A program made the position numbers and the translations under genes. A stretch of DNA of 64,000 bases. Source: Saturnia japonica (taxonomy: Eukaryota > Arthropoda > Insecta > Lepidoptera > Saturniidae). Positions 21,861 through 32,261 of the stretch are shown one piece after another. The first letter of the stretch is position 1. Each line of letters starts with the position of its first letter. The notes beneath the pieces are model-generated. The model was given only the letters and a program-made list of their open reading frames with translations, made no database searches and was not told where the DNA came from. Location of the stretch: contig JAVKPJ010000050.1 of assembly GCA_033032175.1 (NCBI GenBank), positions 1-64,000 on the forward strand, given 5' to 3'.

Positions 21861-24800
21861 TTACGGCGGCTGTAGGTCATCCCTGACCCGTCGCCGCCGT
21901 ACGGTTCGTCGACCGCGGGAGGGGAGCTGTGATGCCTGCTCCCTCTCCCTCTCCGCCGCCTCCTTAGTGAGCAGAACGTCCTCGCAGAATGAGGCGACGG
22001 AGTTCCATCCGGTCTCGCTCTCGACCATGGACTTCACAACAGTCGAGAGCGAGAGATCCAGGCCAATCACCGCGACGAGCTCGCGGCGTGGCGTTTCCCA
22101 GGCGGGACATTCTTCGAGGGTGTGCTGTGCGGTGTCCCTCGCACAGCCACAATGGTGGCACCCTGCTGTCGGTTCCCGGCCTATACGACACAGGTAGCTC
22201 CCGAAACAGCCGTGTCCCGAGAGCACCTGCGTTAGCCGGAATGTCAGGGTGCCGTGCCGCCTGGTTAGCCATTCGGCCAATACGGGCCGAACGGCATCCA
22301 CTGTTGCCACGCCCGAGCTCGGTCGCTCAAGTCGTCGGCGCCACTCGTCCACCACTAGGACCTGGTGGAACTGTGACCTCAGCGCCTCGATTTCCCGAGG
22401 CGCGAGTCGTAAACCTTGCTCCAGCGCCTCCATGCGTCGAAGATACAGAGACGCGTGGGCTCTCGCCTCCAGGTCCCAGGGTGGGGATCCGGCTAGAAGG
22501 GAGGCCGCCTCGAAAGAGATCGTGCGGTACCCACGGGTGGCCCTTATAGACATCGCCCGCTGCGGTCTTCGCAATTGGGCAATGTTCGTGGCCGTCAGGC
22601 CGTACGCCCATACGGGTGCCCCGTACAAGGCCATAGACCGCACGATTCCTAGGTACAGCTTCCGGCAAGAGGAATTAGGCCCCCCCATGTTCGGCAGCAG
22701 TCGGGCTAACGCACCCGCTGCGCTCATGAGACGGGGAGCCAGTTGCCGGAAGTGCTCTTCGAAGGTCCATCGGCTGTCGAGGACAAGGCCGAGATACTTC
22801 ATGGACGACTCGACACCGATGGACACGCCTCCCACGACAACCCGGGATCCTTGAGGCGGCGCATTCCGAGGCCCATGGAAAAACAGAGCCTCGGATTTAC
22901 GCAGCGCCACCTCCAGCCCCAGTCGCCGGATCCTTCCAACGACTTGAGCGACACACGCTGTCGCTAACATCATTGCGTCGCGGTGCGTCTTCCCCCGGGC
23001 TAACACCAGCGTGTCATCAGCGTAGCACACGACGCTAGCGCCTCGGAGGAGCGCACCTCGCAACACCCAGTCGTATCCGATGTTCCAGAGTAGGGGCCCT
23101 AACACTGACCCCTGGGGAACACCGGATACGACGTCTCGCCGACACATCCCTTCTTGACCCGGGAAGGTTACGTACCTCTCACTGAGGTACGCCCCGACTA
23201 TGCGGCGGAGGTAGGACGGCACTCCATGAAACCGGAGTGCCTCTCTAATTGTAGCCCAGGGCAAGGTGTTAAAAGCGTTGGCGATGTCAAGAGACACTGC
23301 CAGAACCACCTCGCCCCGAGCAGTTGCTTCCTCCGCCTGGATCTTCACACGCATTATGGCGTCGATTGTGGAGCGCCCCTGGCGGAAGCCATACTGGTTA
23401 TCCGCCAGATCCGGCCCTATTGTTGTTAAGTGCTGGACGAGGCGGACTGCGATTATCCGCTCGCAGAGCTTCGCCACCTCGTCCAACAGCACTATGGGCC
23501 GGTATGCGGACGGAGAGTCCGCAGGGCGCTCCGCTTTCCTGAGCAGGACCAGCTTGCCGGTTTTCCATAAACGTGGAAACCGGCCCTGCTGAAGACACGC
23601 CGTGAAGATTCCCAAAAGCCGGGGCTCGAGGGCCTCTTGGGCCAGGACCCATGCACGACCAGGTATGCCGTCAGGTCCTGGGGCGGTGTTTTTCGCTTGC
23701 ATGCGTTTCACCGCCGCCCTCAACTCTTCCCGGGTCACCTCGGGGACCTCGTTGTCGTCGCCAGAGTGGTCCGAGTTGGGCGCAGCCATAGGCGGAGCCA
23801 TCTGCGGTGGCGTGTGCTCCGCCCTTGAGGGGAACAGAGCGGCCACCACCTCTTGGAGGAGCTGTGGCTCAAGACTCTGGGTTACCGGGGGGGCCCACTG
23901 ACGTAACTTGCCACGTACCATACGGTACGGGCGCCCCCACGGGTCCCGATTGAGCGTCTCCAGCAGCTCCTCTCTGGCTAGAGCCTTCGATTGCTCGATA
24001 GCCTTACGGAGGGCCAGTTTGGCCGCTCTGTACTCTTCGTAGAGCTCCTCCTCCGTAGAAGACGCGGACTGCACGCGGCCTCGCCTTCGTCGCTCCCTGG
24101 TGTACCGGCGTCGGACAGCCACACACGCTACGCGCAATTGCGCGATTTCATCAGTCCACCAGTACACTTGACGCCTGGCGGGTATCGGCCCCTTAATTCG
24201 GGGCATTGCCGCGTCGCAGACCCGTGTCATTTCCACTCGCAGCTGCCCCGCCTCTTCGTCGACGTCTGCAGCCCGGTCGGATAGTTCGTCAGTCACCCAG
24301 GCCTGCAAAACTGATGCTTCCAGAAGCGCCTCACGATCGAGGCGCTTCAACGCCCAACGCGGACCCTGCTCTGCAGGGGTCCTACGGACTGGTCTGCCCG
24401 AAGTTTGGGTGGAGATGTCGAACCGTATATATCGGTGGTCCGACAACGTCTCCACCCCCTCAAGGACTTTCCAGCCCCAAACACGGCGCGCTAAAGCAGG
24501 ACTAGCGAACGTGAGGTCTACTATTGAACCGCCCTGCTGTCGCACACACGTGTTGACAGACCCCCGATTGAGAAGAAGCAGGCCGGTTGCGATGGCCCAC
24601 TCCTCCAGAGCTTCGCCTCTGGCGTCCGTGGACGGGGAACTCCAAGCTGTTGACTTTGCGTTGAAGTCCCCGAGAACTAGGACGGGGCGAGGATTACTGC
24701 GACCGACAACGCTGCCTAACTCCCCGAGGAAACCCTCGAAGTCGGCGAGACTTCTACTTGGGGGTGCATACACCCCCACTACCACCAGGTCACCGAAATG

Positions 24801-25037
24801 TGCTACTGCGTACCCCTGACCCCTCGAGATGTTAGAGAAGGGCATGGCACCAGCAGCGGCCTGGGACACTAAGGCCACCGAGCCGTCTAGATCGCTCACC
24901 CAGTTATCGGCGGGTGGGACAAAGTACGGCTCAGCCATCACGGCTACGTGGATCAATCCCTGCGCCATACTCTGGAACATGAGGTCCTGAGCTCTGGCAC
25001 AGTGGTTGAGGTTACCTTGCAGAAAATGGAGTGCCAT
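21861..25037 (-). CDS. ORF2: endonuclease-reverse transcriptase (intact, 1058 aa)
   Basis: Same role as E1 ORF2. Endonuclease: GNLNH (8-12), AEPY (35-38), GDFNAKS (123-129), SDH (199-201). RT: SLDIANAF (582-589), GVPQGSVLGP (639-648), YADD (672-675), followed by KYLGLVLDSRW. The zinc finger CHHCGCARDTAQHTLEEC starts near residue 960. A basic tail (RRTVRRRRVRD) ends the protein. Length and all key residues are normal and there is no internal stop. The ATG overlaps the ORF1 stop as TAATG at 25039-25035. Because its ORF1 is truncated and no upstream promoter region remains, this copy is probably not mobile alone even if the enzyme is active. Confidence 0.93.
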   Translation of the reverse strand: MALHFLQGNLNHCARAQDLMFQSMAQGLIHVAVMAEPYFVPPADNWVSDLDGSVALVSQAAAGAMPFSNISRGQGYAVAHFGDLVVVGVYAPPSRSLADFEGFLGELGSVVGRSNPRPVLVLGDFNAKSTAWSSPSTDARGEALEEWAIATGLLLLNRGSVNTCVRQQGGSIVDLTFASPALARRVWGWKVLEGVETLSDHRYIRFDISTQTSGRPVRRTPAEQGPRWALKRLDREALLEASVLQAWVTDELSDRAADVDEEAGQLRVEMTRVCDAAMPRIKGPIPARRQVYWWTDEIAQLRVACVAVRRRYTRERRRRGRVQSASSTEEELYEEYRAAKLALRKAIEQSKALAREELLETLNRDPWGRPYRMVRGKLRQWAPPVTQSLEPQLLQEVVAALFPSRAEHTPPQMAPPMAAPNSDHSGDDNEVPEVTREELRAAVKRMQAKNTAPGPDGIPGRAWVLAQEALEPRLLGIFTACLQQGRFPRLWKTGKLVLLRKAERPADSPSAYRPIVLLDEVAKLCERIIAVRLVQHLTTIGPDLADNQYGFRQGRSTIDAIMRVKIQAEEATARGEVVLAVSLDIANAFNTLPWATIREALRFHGVPSYLRRIVGAYLSERYVTFPGQEGMCRRDVVSGVPQGSVLGPLLWNIGYDWVLRGALLRGASVVCYADDTLVLARGKTHRDAMMLATACVAQVVGRIRRLGLEVALRKSEALFFHGPRNAPPQGSRVVVGGVSIGVESSMKYLGLVLDSRWTFEEHFRQLAPRLMSAAGALARLLPNMGGPNSSCRKLYLGIVRSMALYGAPVWAYGLTATNIAQLRRPQRAMSIRATRGYRTISFEAASLLAGSPPWDLEARAHASLYLRRMEALEQGLRLAPREIEALRSQFHQVLVVDEWRRRLERPSSGVATVDAVRPVLAEWLTRRHGTLTFRLTQVLSGHGCFGSYLCRIGREPTAGCHHCGCARDTAQHTLEECPAWETPRRELVAVIGLDLSLSTVVKSMVESETGWNSVASFCEDVLLTKEAAEREREQASQLPSRGRRTVRRRRVRDDLQPP

Positions 25038-25695
25038 TATAATTGATGATACTCCATTTCTGCCTCCTGGGACGTTGCCGGCGTCTGAGTATCCACCGGC
25101 AACGTTACGGGCTGAGAGGGACCCTTGCCCCTCTTCCTGCCTCTCCTCTTGGCACCTTTACTGGTTTTCGGTGCAGGCTTCCCACAAGCCCTACTGCCCA
25201 CTCGATGGCCAGCGGGCTTTTTATCGGCAGCGCATACCGCACAATACGGAACGGCTTCACACCCACCGGCTTTGTGCCCCGGTTGACTACAGCGGAAACA
25301 CAATTCACTGCAGTCAACCTTACAGGTGCACTTGACACCTAGGTGCCCACCTTGAAGGCACCTGAAGCACCTTGTAGGCCGGGGTGGCAGGACTTTCAAC
25401 TGCGCCGAAACCCATCCAATAAGCAGGCGGCGGCCATCGCCCAGTCTTTTTGCTGCATCCACCGGACAAGACACCACACACGTCCACAATCCTCTTAACC
25501 CAGGACGGACGCCATTCGTTTTGATTTGGTCCGGTGAACACCCTGCAGTTTCAGCGACCGCAGCGACCACTTCTTCCGCCGTAACAGACTCATCCAGGCC
25601 CGTGATGCGCACGTCAGCACACCTCATGGGCCTGGAGACTTTGACGCCTTCGGCGGGGACAGCTTCTCTTATTTTTGCCGCCAATACATCCGCCT
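25037..25695 (-). pseudogene. ORF1 C-terminal part (Gag-like), 5'-truncated
   Basis: About 218 codons: the end of the Gag core (RPMRCADVRITGLDESV, GWVSAQLKVL), zinc knuckles CFRCLQGGHLGVKC, CFRCSQPGHKAGGC and CAVC...H...C, and a lysine/arginine-rich tail. It is open to the truncation point. It resembles E2 ORF1 more than the gag-only ORF1s. Confidence 0.87.
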
Positions 25696-25720
25696 TAACC
25701 TAACCTAACCTAACCTAACC
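25696..25720 (-). repeat. Telomeric (TTAGG)n array
   Basis: Five CCTAA units between E7 and E8. Confidence 0.97.
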
Positions 25721-25741
25721 TTTTTTTTTTTTTTTTTTTTA

Positions 25742-25826
25742 CGTGGGGAAATCCTACATGGATCCGCCTCCCGAGCCGGGCAGCTCGAGAGGGGTATGTC
25801 AGACTCTTACTGACTAAAACCCCACG
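25742..25826 (-). ncRNA. Conserved 3'-terminal RNA fold of E8
   Basis: Outer stem CGTGGGG/CCCCACG (25742-25748, 25820-25826); other stems as in E7. Confidence 0.82.
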
Positions 25827-26066
25827 GTGTTCCTCTTTCACCCATTTGGCCGGGGAGTAGGGACAGCTTGCGCATTACTTCTACTCGCCCGACGGGTGTA
25901 GGCCCCTCATAAGGGGCCACCTGCAGCGGTCTGAGTGGTAGAGATGTGTGACACCCTCCGACGAACCTACGAGGAGCGCATCGAACACTGATGCGCCTCG
26001 CCTCGGGCCTGTGCATTGGCTGCAAGGGCGAAGGACGTGCCCGCGTCCGACACCCGCAGGCCGTTT

Positions 26067-29000
26067 TTACGGCGGCAGGAGGTCATTCCTGACCCTACGC
26101 CGCCGGGTTCGTCGACCGCGGGAGGGGAGCTCTGACGTCTGCTCCCTCTCCCTCTCCGCCGCCTCCTTTGCGAGCATGACGTCCTCGCAGAATGAGGCGA
26201 CGGAGTTCCACCCGCTCTCACTCGCAACCATGGACGAAACGACGGTCGGGAGTGAGAGATCGGGCCCTATAGCCGCGATGAGGTCGCGGCGTGACGAGTC
26301 CCATGCGGGACAGGCGGTCAGTGTGTGCTGCGCGTTATCGACCTCGCAGCCACAATGATGGCACCCAGTTGTTGGCTCTCGGCCTATACGACACAGGTAA
26401 CTCCCGAAACATCCGTGTCCCGAGAGCACCTGCGTCAGCCGGAAGGTTAGGGTGCCGTGCCGCCTCCGTACCCACGCCGTCAAATGAGGCCTCACGGCCT
26501 CGACGGTCGTCACGCCGGCGCTGGGGTGCTCCAGTCGTCGGTCCCACTCCGCCATGACTATGATCTGGTGGAGCTCTGCCCTCCGCGTCTCGATCTCACG
26601 AGGCGCAGGTCGTATTCCTCTCTCCAACGCCTTCCCGCGCCACCTGTATAGCGACGCGAGGGCTTCCGCCTCCAGATCCCATGGCGGAGATCCGGCCAGT
26701 AGGGAGGCTGCCTCGAAGGAGATCGTGCGATATCCCCGGGCTGCTCTGACGGCCATCGCTCTCTGCGGCTTGCGCAGAGCGGCGATATTACGGGCCGCCA
26801 GGTTCTCAGCCCACACCGGGGCCCCGTAAAGGGCCATGGACCGCACGATCCCCATGTAGAGCCTTCGGCACGCGGAATTTGGACCCCCCAGGTTGGGCAA
26901 CAGCCGCGCTAACGCGGCCGCAGCGCCCATAAGACGGGGGGTCAGCTGCCTGAAGTGCTCTACAAAGTCCAATCGGCTATCCAGAACGAGTCCAAGATAT
27001 TTCATATTGGACTGGATGCCGATTGGGACGCCTCCCACGATGATCTGGGACCCTCTCGGTGGCGCATTCCGAGGCCCATGGAAACACAGAGCCTCAGATT
27101 TTTGCAGCGCCACTTTTAGTCCCAGACGCCGAATCCGACCGACGACGTGTGCCACCCCAGCTGTTACCAATATCGCGGCTTCGCGGTGCGACTTAGCTCT
27201 CGACGTGACCAGTGTGTCGTCGGCATAACATACGACACTGAGGCCACGGAGGAGCGCACCGCGCAACACCCAGTCGTATCCGATGTTCCAGAGAAGAGGG
27301 CCCAAAACTGACCCTTGGGGAACACCGGATACGACGTCTCGCCGACACATTCCACTCCGACCCGGGAAGACTACATACCTCTCGGAGAGGTACGCCCCGA
27401 CTATGCGGCGGAGGTAGGACGGCACTCCGTGAAATCGGAGCGCCTCTCTAATTGTGGCCCAGGGCAAGGTGTTAAAGGCATTTGCGATGTCTAAAGACAC
27501 CGCTATCACCACCTCGCCCCGAGCAATGGCCTCCTCCGCCAGACTCCTCACTTGCGCGATCGCGTCAATCGTGGAGCGCCCTCTGCGGAAACCGAACTGG
27601 TTCGACGCCAAATCCGGCCCCACGTGCGTTAAATGGCCGACGAGGCGGTTTGCAATCACTCTCTCGAAGAGTTTGCCCACCTCGTCGAGCAGCACAATGG
27701 GGCGGTACGCGGACGGCGAGTCCGCCGGGCGCCCCGGCTTTTGGAGCAGGACTAGACGGCCGGTTTTCCACTTCGACGGAAACCGGCCCTGCTCCAGACA
27801 CACGCTGAGGAGTCCCAATAGTCGGGGCTCGAGGACCTCTTGGGCCAGGACCCACGCTCGACCAGGCAGGCCGTCGGGCCCTGGGGCGGTGTTTTTGGCC
27901 GCGAGGCGTTTCACCACCGCCCTCAATTCTTCCCGGGTCACGTCGGGCACGTCGTCTCGGTCCACGTCGGGCTCGGCCGCGGGCGGAGCCATGTGGGGAG
28001 GTGAAAACTCCTCCCTGGAGGGAAACAGAGCGCTCACCACCTCCTCGAGGAACTCTGACTGGAGACTCTGGGTAACCGGGGGGGCCCATTGGCGAAGTTT
28101 GCCGCGTACCATCCTGTACGGGCGGCCCCACGGATCCCGATTGAGCGTCTCCAGGAATTCCTCTCTGGCCAGAGCTTTTGCGCGCTCAATGGCCCGTCGG
28201 AGGGTGAGCTTAGCTGCTCTGTAACCCTCATGCAGCTCCGCCTCTCCGGGGCTTGCGACCTGCGAATGACGTCGTCTGCGCCTTATCCTGGTGTACTGGC
28301 GGCGCGCTGCTACGCAAAGTGCGCGCAGCTGCGCGATTTCAGCGTTCCACCAGTACACCTGGCGCTTAGCTGGACGACGCCCAACTCTCGGCATCGCCGC
28401 ATCACACATATGCGACACGGCGGCTCGCAGTCGCTCCGCCCCATCTTCGACATCGGCAGGCCTCTCGGGTGTTCCATCCATCACCCAGGCTTGCACGATG
28501 GCAGCCTCGAGGAACACCTCGCGATCGAGGCGTCCCAGAGCCCAACGTGGACTGTCCTCTTCCAGGGCTCTCGGGACCGGTCGTCCCGTGGTCTGAGCGG
28601 ACACTTCGAATTGTATGTATAGATGGTCCGAAAGTGTCTCTACCCCCTCCAGGACTCTCCAGTCCCGAACACGGCGTGCTATTGCAGGGCTAGCGAACGA
28701 TATGTCCACTATGGATTCGCCCTGCGGTCGCACGCACGTGTTTATGGAGCCCCTGTTAAGGACGAGCAGGCCTGATGTTACGGCCCACTCTTCCAGCGCC
28801 TCACCCCTATTATCCGTGGATGGGGAACCCCAAGCCGTAGATTTGGCGTTGAAGTCCCCGAGGACTAGGACGGGGTGAGGGTGGCTGCCCGAGACGACAG
28901 TGACCAACTCCACCAAGAAAGCCTCAAATTCGGCGAGACTCCACCGAGGGGGTGCGTACACCCCCACCACCACAATGTCACCGAGACGCGCCGCCACGTA

Positions 29001-29225
29001 TCCCTGGCCCTCCTTGATGTTAGCGAAGGGTGGGGAGCCAGTGGCGGGCTGGGAAATAATGGCAACCGAGCCATCTCGATCCCCCGCCCAGTTATCTCGG
29101 AGCGGCACAAAGTATGGCTCGGCTATCACGGCGACGCTGATTGACCACTGTGCCATGCTTTGGACAAGCAGGTCCTGCGCACTGGCACAGTGGTTCAGAT
29201 TCCCTTGGAGAATACGAATAGACAT
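26067..29225 (-). CDS. ORF2: endonuclease-reverse transcriptase (intact, 1052 aa)
   Basis: All hallmarks are present: GNLNH, AEPY, GDFNAKSTAW and SDH in the endonuclease; SLDIANAF, GVPQGSVLGP and CYADDTLVTSRA in the RT; CHHCGCEVDNAQHTLTAC near the C terminus. The junction with ORF1 is TAATAATG: an ORF1 stop at 29230-29228, then a second in-frame TAA that overlaps the ORF2 ATG at 29225. Its sequence is very close to E9, E10, E11 and E12, pointing to a recent burst. Confidence 0.93.
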   Translation of the reverse strand: MSIRILQGNLNHCASAQDLLVQSMAQWSISVAVIAEPYFVPLRDNWAGDRDGSVAIISQPATGSPPFANIKEGQGYVAARLGDIVVVGVYAPPRWSLAEFEAFLVELVTVVSGSHPHPVLVLGDFNAKSTAWGSPSTDNRGEALEEWAVTSGLLVLNRGSINTCVRPQGESIVDISFASPAIARRVRDWRVLEGVETLSDHLYIQFEVSAQTTGRPVPRALEEDSPRWALGRLDREVFLEAAIVQAWVMDGTPERPADVEDGAERLRAAVSHMCDAAMPRVGRRPAKRQVYWWNAEIAQLRALCVAARRQYTRIRRRRRHSQVASPGEAELHEGYRAAKLTLRRAIERAKALAREEFLETLNRDPWGRPYRMVRGKLRQWAPPVTQSLQSEFLEEVVSALFPSREEFSPPHMAPPAAEPDVDRDDVPDVTREELRAVVKRLAAKNTAPGPDGLPGRAWVLAQEVLEPRLLGLLSVCLEQGRFPSKWKTGRLVLLQKPGRPADSPSAYRPIVLLDEVGKLFERVIANRLVGHLTHVGPDLASNQFGFRRGRSTIDAIAQVRSLAEEAIARGEVVIAVSLDIANAFNTLPWATIREALRFHGVPSYLRRIVGAYLSERYVVFPGRSGMCRRDVVSGVPQGSVLGPLLWNIGYDWVLRGALLRGLSVVCYADDTLVTSRAKSHREAAILVTAGVAHVVGRIRRLGLKVALQKSEALCFHGPRNAPPRGSQIIVGGVPIGIQSNMKYLGLVLDSRLDFVEHFRQLTPRLMGAAAALARLLPNLGGPNSACRRLYMGIVRSMALYGAPVWAENLAARNIAALRKPQRAMAVRAARGYRTISFEAASLLAGSPPWDLEAEALASLYRWRGKALERGIRPAPREIETRRAELHQIIVMAEWDRRLEHPSAGVTTVEAVRPHLTAWVRRRHGTLTFRLTQVLSGHGCFGSYLCRIGREPTTGCHHCGCEVDNAQHTLTACPAWDSSRRDLIAAIGPDLSLPTVVSSMVASESGWNSVASFCEDVMLAKEAAEREREQTSELPSRGRRTRRRRVRNDLLPP

Positions 29226-29227
29226 TA

Positions 29228-31402
29228 TTAATTGGCTTCTTCCATCTCCTCCGTCTGGACCGTCGTCGGCGCTTTAGGAACAGCCGACGAGGTCAGGGGC
29301 TGTGTCGGGGCTTTTCCCCTCTTCCCCCTCCTTCTTTTCTTGGGTGGCGACGACGCAACGCATGTCTTGCCGCCCACCCGGTGCCCAGCAGGTTTACCCG
29401 CACCTGCACATATTAAACAATGCGGGTCCGCTGTACAGCCTGCCGCCTTATGGCCGGGTTGACTGCAGCGATAGCAGAGTGCACTGCAGTCAACTTCTGA
29501 GGAGCATTTTGCCCCCAGATGACCGGCCTGAAGGCAGCGGAAACACCTCTGTGAGCGGGGCTGCAAGACTTTTACTCGCGCCGACACCCAACCCACCAAT
29601 AGCTTACGGCCGTCGCCGAGTTTTTTGGCCACCGTCACTGGGCACGAAACCACGGCCGTTCCAGCCCCATCAAAGCTGGGGCGTGGATCAGTTGCCTTAA
29701 CGTGCTCTGGGGGCATTCCCCAGCACGTGCAACGGCGGCAATTAGCTTCTCCACTGTAACGGAGTCATCAAGGCCTGAGATGCGCACGTCTGCACACCTC
29801 ATCGGCCTGGTTACTCGTATATCCTCAGCTGGAAAGGACGCCCTAATTTTTTCTGCAAGGGCGTCTGCTTGCAGATCACTCGTGGCACCTGGAACCTCTA
29901 AGAGGGCAGCCCCTGTTGCCGCCCTTCTATAGTTGACGCCCTCAATGCCTAGAGCGCCAAGGTCGACCTGCTCCCATGTTTTCGTTAGCACCTCCCTGTA
30001 GGTGATGCCCCTCTTCGCAGCCTCAGGTTGAAGTGTTATAACCACCGCAGTGGATTTGGAGGTGCGAAGTTTGGGGGCTCTGTTCCTTTTTGGAGGTGCT
30101 TTTGTAGCCGCCTTTTTCTTATTCTTCTTTGTGGCCTTACCCCCCTTACCTACTAACACCCACTCCCCTTGAGTGGGTTTAGGAGTGGCCACCTTCTCGC
30201 TGTAGGAAGCTTGAAGGGCGGGTGTAGTCGTCGACTTGGAACCGGCTTTCCCCGCTTTTTCTCTGCCATTCTTCTCATCTGCTTGCCGGGATTCAGGCTG
30301 CCGCGGAGGACCACTTTTAGGTGCTCTCGTTTTCGCAATCTGCGCAGCCTTTCTATCCGCCGCCAATGGAGGGCGGAGTTGTCTTTCTGGGAGAAGCCTA
30401 TCCTCCAAGGCCTCGAAGCGAGCACTCATTATGTTGAGTATGCGCTCGAACTTCTGGTCAATGTCAGAATTCTCGCTCCGAGGCCTCCCTGGCAACGGCG
30501 GAAACTCCTCCCTCCTCCTTGGAGCCGGAGAAGTTGAAGGGTCCAGTCCTGTCTCTGTCGCTGTGACTAGAGAGACTTCAGCTCCTGGCGATGGCTGGCG
30601 GACCTTATTCAGGTCTGCTCTCATTAACGTGAGCTCCTTCCGAAGCTCTGCCAGTTCTTCCGCTTGTCTGGTGTTCGTCTCCTCTAGCCTTGCGTACGCT
30701 GCTTGGACCCTCGCCAACTCCTCGGTGGTGGTCCGACTGCGGTATTGTTCCACTGCATCCTTAATGGACACAGCCGCATCCTTGAGGGCCTTCTGGAAAG
30801 TGCCTTTTAGGTTCGCCGATTTTTTGGCGACTTTGAGGATCACCTCCACGTCGCCCAGCACCCTTTCACTTAATTGGGAGGAGAGCTCTTCCTCCGGAGC
30901 AGTGGCAATCTCTTTAGCGGACCTGTTGTATCGTGCCCGCGATGCCTCCTCCGCCAACTCTTCTTCAGCTGTTAAGCGAAGCAACTCCTCTTTCTTCCGG
31001 ATATAATCTTCCTTCACCTTTGCCAACCCCACATATTCTCCTGTAGTTGGGGGCCGCCCCCTACCCTTTTTGGGGATAGAAACTGGCGTTTGCGTCTGGT
31101 CAGCACCTTCGACCTTCCTTTTCCGCCAGAAGGAGCTTGGCGGAGCGTCCTCAGCGCCAGACAGAGGGTTTTCAGAAGACCCTACCGTCACCATAGAGGC
31201 CTCGCTTGACTCGCTACACACTGACAACCTGTCTAGTGAAGGGTCCCTTACGATAGCCACAACGGGGTTGAATTCACCTTCGCGACCATCCACTTTTCTC
31301 TCCTCGCACGTAACTCCACTAGTGGAGCCACCGTCCTCGTCCTTCTTAAAACTAGGTATATTTACAATATTTACAGAGGTTTTTTTAAAAGGTTTGCTCA
31401 TT
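29228..31402 (-). pseudogene. ORF1 (Gag-like), single-base frameshift
   Basis: Start MSKPFKK at the ATG at 31402 (the upstream open frame to 31536 lacks a needed ATG). The domains are an N-terminal acidic/Ser-rich region, a coiled coil (VQAAYARLEETNTRQAEEL), basic linker, Gag core and three knuckles (CFRCLQAGHLGAKC, CYRCSQPGHKAAGC, CLIC...H...C). The frame breaks at a C/G run: five G at 29709-29713 (plus strand) against six G at 45281-45286 in the homologous E12 position. This is one missing base, a real mutation or a homopolymer error. Confidence 0.88.
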
Positions 31403-31821
31403 TTTGTTCCCACGATTGTGGAGGAAGTAACGGTCCACCCAGGCAGTGCCCCCTGTGCCTGGGTAAGCCTAGCGTAACCCGTCAAGAGAGTCGGCCGGTT
31501 CTCTGACGGGGGTCGCACTCGTGACTGGTCTCCCACCAGCCACGCATCCCCTCGCGGTGCGCCGCCGCTTGGGATTAGGGTAATTTTTTATAGAGGTTTT
31601 CTTCCTCGCGGTCCGGGCGGTGAAGCCAAGACCCTCGGTCCCATGCGAAGCCGCGAGACGTGACCACGTCACTCCGATGGGATTACGAGATCGTCGGCGA
31701 CAAGCCGAACAAGTTGTCCAACCTGCCCGCCCGACGGCAGTGTGAGTGCACGCCGAGCCCGCCAACACGCTACGTCTTCGAACCCTCTAAATAGAAGATG
31801 AACGGTAAACGTCGCCCCCCC
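31403..31821 (-). promoter_or_regulatory. 5' UTR of E8
   Basis: About 300 nt are nearly identical to the E2 and E12 5' UTRs. Includes the CCCAGGCA/TGCCTGGG hairpin and the GAGG/CCTC hairpin followed by TATAAAAAAT (about 31581-31608). Confidence 0.6.
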
Positions 31822-31899
31822 GTCAGGTATTAGCCGTCGGCCGAGAAGCGGCCGCCGTTGCCCGGGATGCACCACGCGGAGGGTCCTGACTCGCACCCC
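31822..31899 (-). ncRNA. HDV-like self-cleaving ribozyme at the 5' end of E8
   Basis: P1 GGGGTGC/GCATCCC, P2 GTCAGG/CCTGAC (31827-31822), loop TCCGCGT, GGGCAAC, P4 CGGCCG-CTTCT-CGGCCG, J4/2 CTAA. One base of P3 is changed (ACC to CCC), which may weaken that short stem. Confidence 0.82.
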
Positions 31900-31913
31900 A
31901 ACTTAACCTAACC
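31900..31913 (-). repeat. Short telomeric array with one variant unit
   Basis: Two to three units, the first reading CTTAA instead of CCTAA. Confidence 0.92.
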
Positions 31914-31934
31914 TTTTTTTTTTTTTTTTTTTTA

Positions 31935-32019
31935 CGTGGGGAAATCCTGCATGGATCCGCCTCCCGAGCCGGGCAGCTCGAGAGGGGTATGTCAGACTCT
32001 TACTGACTAAAACCCCACG
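31935..32019 (-). ncRNA. Conserved 3'-terminal RNA fold of E9
   Basis: Outer stem CGTGGGG/CCCCACG (31935-31941, 32013-32019); other stems as in E7. Confidence 0.82.
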
Positions 32020-32261
32020 GTGTTCCTCCTTCACCCATTTGGCCGGGGAGTAGGGACAGCTTGCGCATTACTTCTACTCGCCCGACGGGTGTAGGCCCCT
32101 CATCAGGGGCCACCTTCAGCGGTCTGAGGGGTCGAGATGTGTGTGACACCCTCCGACGAACCTACGAGGGGCGCATCGAACACTGATGCGCCACGCCTCG
32201 GGCCTGTGCATTAGCTGCAAGGGCGAAGGACGTGCCCGCGTCCGACACCCGCAGGCCGTTT

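Larger units (their letters stand above)
21508..25695 (-). mobile_element. E7: family B non-LTR retrotransposon with intact ORF2, 5'-truncated in ORF1
   Basis: 25-nt poly(A) (21532-21508), 3' UTR 21860-21533, intact ORF2, C-terminal third of ORF1. It ends in ORF1 at about 25695, directly against TTAGG repeats. Confidence 0.92.
25721..31899 (-). mobile_element. E8: family B full-length non-LTR retrotransposon, nearly intact
   Basis: About 6.2 kb: ribozyme and 5' UTR (31899-31403), ORF1 (31402-29228) with one single-base frameshift, intact ORF2 (29225-26067), 3' UTR, 20-nt poly(A). It is the most complete autonomous element in the window. If the frameshift is a sequencing error, it could be an active source copy. 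Confidence 0.93.

Noticed and set aside
31402..31536. ORF1 start at 31536 in E8 (and 47109 in E12, 11325 in E2)
   Set aside because: These are non-ATG openings in conserved 5' UTR; the first ATGs at 31402, 46974 and 11313 give matching N termini.
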